From: F23-B02 sp963625685
Lineage (GTDB): Bacteria > Bacillota > Clostridia > Oscillospirales > Oscillospiraceae
Length of the DNA: 30,241 nucleotides
NCBI GenBank assembly: GCA_963625685.1
Contig: CAVFTR010000017.1
Coordinates: forward strand, 1 to 30,241
Direction: 5' to 3'
Shown: in pieces, positions 30,237 through 30,241 of the stretch
How positions within the stretch are numbered: position 1 is the first letter of the stretch
Layout: each line of letters starts with the position of its first letter
The notes under the pieces: model-generated
Told to the model about the DNA's origin: nothing
What the model saw: only the letters and a program-made list of their open reading frames with translations
Databases searched by the model: none
Translations under genes and position numbers: made by a program

Positions 30237-30241
30237 CTGTA

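Overview
The window is a GC-rich stretch of a Bacillota (Clostridia) chromosome. It most resembles an anaerobic, gut-type lineage of the Oscillospirales/Christensenellales kind; that placement is inference from gene content and repeat style. Supporting points are the hprK-murB-rapZ-whiA-dnaE order, WhiA, CarD-like and FeoB-associated Cys-rich proteins, DUF3793, Shine-Dalgarno-led genes with TTGNNN-N17-TATAAT-type promoters, and many short palindromic intergenic repeats.

Layout. Positions 1-273 are repeats. Positions 274-3180 hold rpsO, a YhhN/TMEM86 membrane protein and a diacylglycerol kinase-PAP2 lipid pair. Positions 3189-5031 hold an acyl-ACP thioesterase and a flavodoxin-DUF3793 pair. 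Positions 5406-12372 are one tight minus-strand operon, in transcription order: a divergent DtxR-like regulator, an ABC ATPase, an FtsX-type permease, a membrane-anchored HMA protein, an AraC regulator, a small DUF6110-like protein and a P1B-type ATPase with an SCALK motif instead of CPC. Positions 12670-15914 are the feo operon (feoA, feoA, feoB, FeoB-associated Cys-rich protein). Its promoter is flanked by three TTAGC-N4-GCTAA palindromes, and a DtxR/IdeR-like regulator lies just upstream (16379-16765). Positions 16837-17616 hold a truncated transposase, a tandem duplication and a tRNA-Val. Positions 17676-20421 hold a zinc-ribbon/Ig-like protein, a CarD-like regulator and asnS. Positions 20422-20944 are repeats, followed by rpmB. 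Positions 21362-28595 are the hprK-murB-rapZ-whiA-dnaE operon. The rest is repeats around a folT-like ECF transporter gene.

How it fits together. The centre of the window is an iron/metal island of about 12 kb. A DtxR-type repressor with an iron-type metal site probably controls feo through the palindromes. Ferrous iron enters by FeoB. The adjacent operon has the parts expected of a ferrosome-like (Fez) iron-storage compartment: a P1B ATPase lacking CPC, a tiny glycine-rich hydrophobic partner directly upstream, and an HMA membrane protein. A possibly iron-linked flavodoxin and DUF3793 pair sits at its far edge. The ferrosome assignment is the most interesting inference here and is not proven by sequence alone.

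The second theme is intergenic repeats. Eleven copies of a two-hairpin element (family A) show covarying second stems. They are mosaicked with families B, C and D. A separate element (family E) occurs in two inverted copies near the two ends of the metal operon. Long open frames antisense to feoB, dnaE, murB/rapZ and the P-type ATPase, and those crossing the repeats, are treated as spurious.
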